From Aliamphritea ceti (lineage in GTDB: Bacteria > Pseudomonadota > Gammaproteobacteria > Pseudomonadales > Balneatricaceae), in the NCBI RefSeq assembly GCF_024347215.1, contig NZ_AP025282.1, positions 4,154,001 to 4,218,000 of the forward strand: DNA of 64,000 nt, given 5' to 3'. A program made the translations under genes and the position numbers. The notes below the pieces were generated by a model, which was not told where the DNA came from, did not search any database, and worked only from the letters and a program-made list of their open reading frames with translations. Shown here piece after piece: positions 63,115 to 64,000 of the stretch (its first letter is position 1; every line of letters begins with the position of its first letter).

Positions 63115-63270
63115 AACAACACTAAATCACGTGAAACTCAATCAGGCCCGCTATTGGGTGTTGGTATTATGTATCAGTTTGGTCAGTGGGATCTGCGAGC
63201 AGAATACGAACAGGCATAAGACAAAGACAAATTTCAGGTAACAACCCTGAGTGTTGCTTATCGTTTCTAA
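63115..63270 (+). pseudogene. Relic of an outer-membrane beta-barrel protein
   Basis: Read in one frame, this stretch encodes GPLLGVGIMYQFGQWDLRAEYEQ, an in-frame TAA at 63217-63219, then DKDKFQVTTLSVAYRF and a stop. The alternating pattern and the C-terminal phenylalanine are typical of the last two strands of an OmpA/OprF-type barrel. No start, signal peptide or earlier strands were found upstream, so it is a truncated and interrupted remnant. The pattern is clear but the family is uncertain. Confidence 0.65.
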
Positions 63271-63317
63271 CTCTTCCAAAGAAACTATCCAGGGCAGGTT
63301 TATACTTGTCCTATTAC

Positions 63318-63683
63318 CTACTCAAGCCCCGCCTGCAATTCACCCTCAGGCAAAATCACAACTATAGCCTGCATAGCCTGATCTGAAATCGCCGAAATAT
63401 TCTTCGCCTGCAAAGTCTTACTGTAATAAACACCATTCTGTTGCCAGCTGAGCTCAGCTAAACGCCCCTGTAGTGCCCGTTCAGGAAATCCCAGTGAACA
63501 TTCACTGTTTTTTAAAATACTGCTACAGCTCACTATCTGCCCGGACTCTGGAATTTTTAGCTTTATCTCATATGCAATCTGAGCAGAGCGATTCTGAATA
63601 ATCAGCTGATTCACCGTTTGCGGCTGATGTGCGCAGGCCGCTGTAATAACCAGAACAATAATTAACGGGAAATAACGCAGCAT
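63318..63683 (-). CDS. Small putative lipoprotein
   Basis: This protein has 121 residues from the ATG at 63683 (MLRYFPLIIVLVITAACAHQPQ). The hydrophobic segment ends in the lipobox ITAAC, which predicts signal peptidase II cleavage and lipid attachment. The open frame extends 8 codons upstream. The mature part is mainly beta, with two cysteines (VSCSSILKNSECSLGF) that could form a disulfide. I do not recognise a family. It is divergent from the PepSY gene, so a functional link is possible but unproven. Confidence 0.65.
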   Translation of the reverse strand: MLRYFPLIIVLVITAACAHQPQTVNQLIIQNRSAQIAYEIKLKIPESGQIVSCSSILKNSECSLGFPERALQGRLAELSWQQNGVYYSKTLQAKNISAISDQAMQAIVVILPEGELQAGLE

Positions 63684-63858
63684 AAAAACTCCATGGCAGT
63701 CGGCCAACCAGAAACTTCAACAAAAAGTCATAAGTATTAATTTTAGCTGTTAAATCAACACTCTGCGACAATCCGCCACGCGACATCAAGTCACATCCTT
63801 CAATGGCAGTCACTTTGTTAGAGTGCCGCGCTGTTAATGTTCAACTCAGGATTCGTTA

Positions 63859-64000
63859 TGTCGCACTCACCTTCACAGCCTGCACGCTATCGCGCTGCCT
63901 GGCGCTGGCATATGTATGCCGGTATTTACGTCATTCCTTTCATGCTTATGCTCAGTATCACCGGACTGATTATGTTGTTGTATCAACCAGTTATTGCACC
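63859..64000 (+). CDS. PepSY-associated TM-helix protein, N-terminal fragment
   Basis: This is the first 47 codons of a gene cut by the right edge. The ATG at 63859 follows a CAGGA site. The start reads MSHSPSQPARYRAAWRWHMYAG, then YVIPFMLMLSITGLIMLLYQP. A WRWH-YAG motif before a first membrane helix ending in SITGL is characteristic of the PepSY-domain iron-regulated/reductase-like membrane proteins. The rest lies outside the window. Confidence 0.75.

Noticed and set aside
1..64000. Insertion sequences, prophage genes, integrases or attachment sites
   Set aside because: No transposase, integrase or phage protein was recognised, and no direct repeat of the tRNA 3' end was seen flanking a mobile segment.

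Overview
The window is chromosomal DNA from a gammaproteobacterium, most likely a marine member of the Oceanospirillales (inference). The reasons are gene content and order: a classic queA-tgt-yajC-secD-secF block, a choline-O-sulfate/choline to glycine betaine locus, a FimX-like protein, and a giant cell-surface protein cluster. The taxon is not proven from sequence alone.

Layout. 1-2330: the tail of ychF, a DUF1835 protein and a tRNA array (Met-Gln-Met-Gln-Gln) behind a strong promoter. 2983-6443: a FimX-like degenerate GGDEF/EAL protein convergent with serB, with a shared bidirectional terminator. 6587-40895: a 34-kb co-oriented minus-strand cluster that dominates the window. In transcription order it holds a TolC-type outer-membrane factor fused to a SPOR domain, an unrecognised 270-residue protein, a SapC-family protein, a 7,574-codon LEPR-xLL/RTX giant protein whose frame continues 323 codons past an in-frame amber codon, a GAF-HlyD fusion, a PqqD-like/M50 peptidase/HlyD fusion, a shortened SecA paralogue and a periplasmic HlyD-type adaptor. 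No ABC transporter is present. The arrangement looks like a dedicated export machine for the giant protein that uses a SecA-type motor in place of a type I ABC ATPase. That function is inference; the gene content is seen directly.

41320-52943: osmoprotection. betB-betA lie on the plus strand. betC (choline sulfatase), betT (BCCT transporter), a LysR regulator and betI lie 5-10 kb away. A urea-channel family transporter and a PAS-GGDEF diguanylate cyclase sit between the two halves. Together these genes would import choline, release it from choline-O-sulfate, and oxidise it to glycine betaine.

53126-61591: rnr (RNase R), then on the same strand queA, tgt, yajC, secD, secF (queuosine tRNA modification and the housekeeping Sec accessory complex). 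61757-64000: a VOC-family protein divergent from a TetR regulator across two matching palindromic operators, a decayed outer-membrane beta-barrel relic, a small lipoprotein, and the start of a PepSY-type membrane protein cut by the window edge.
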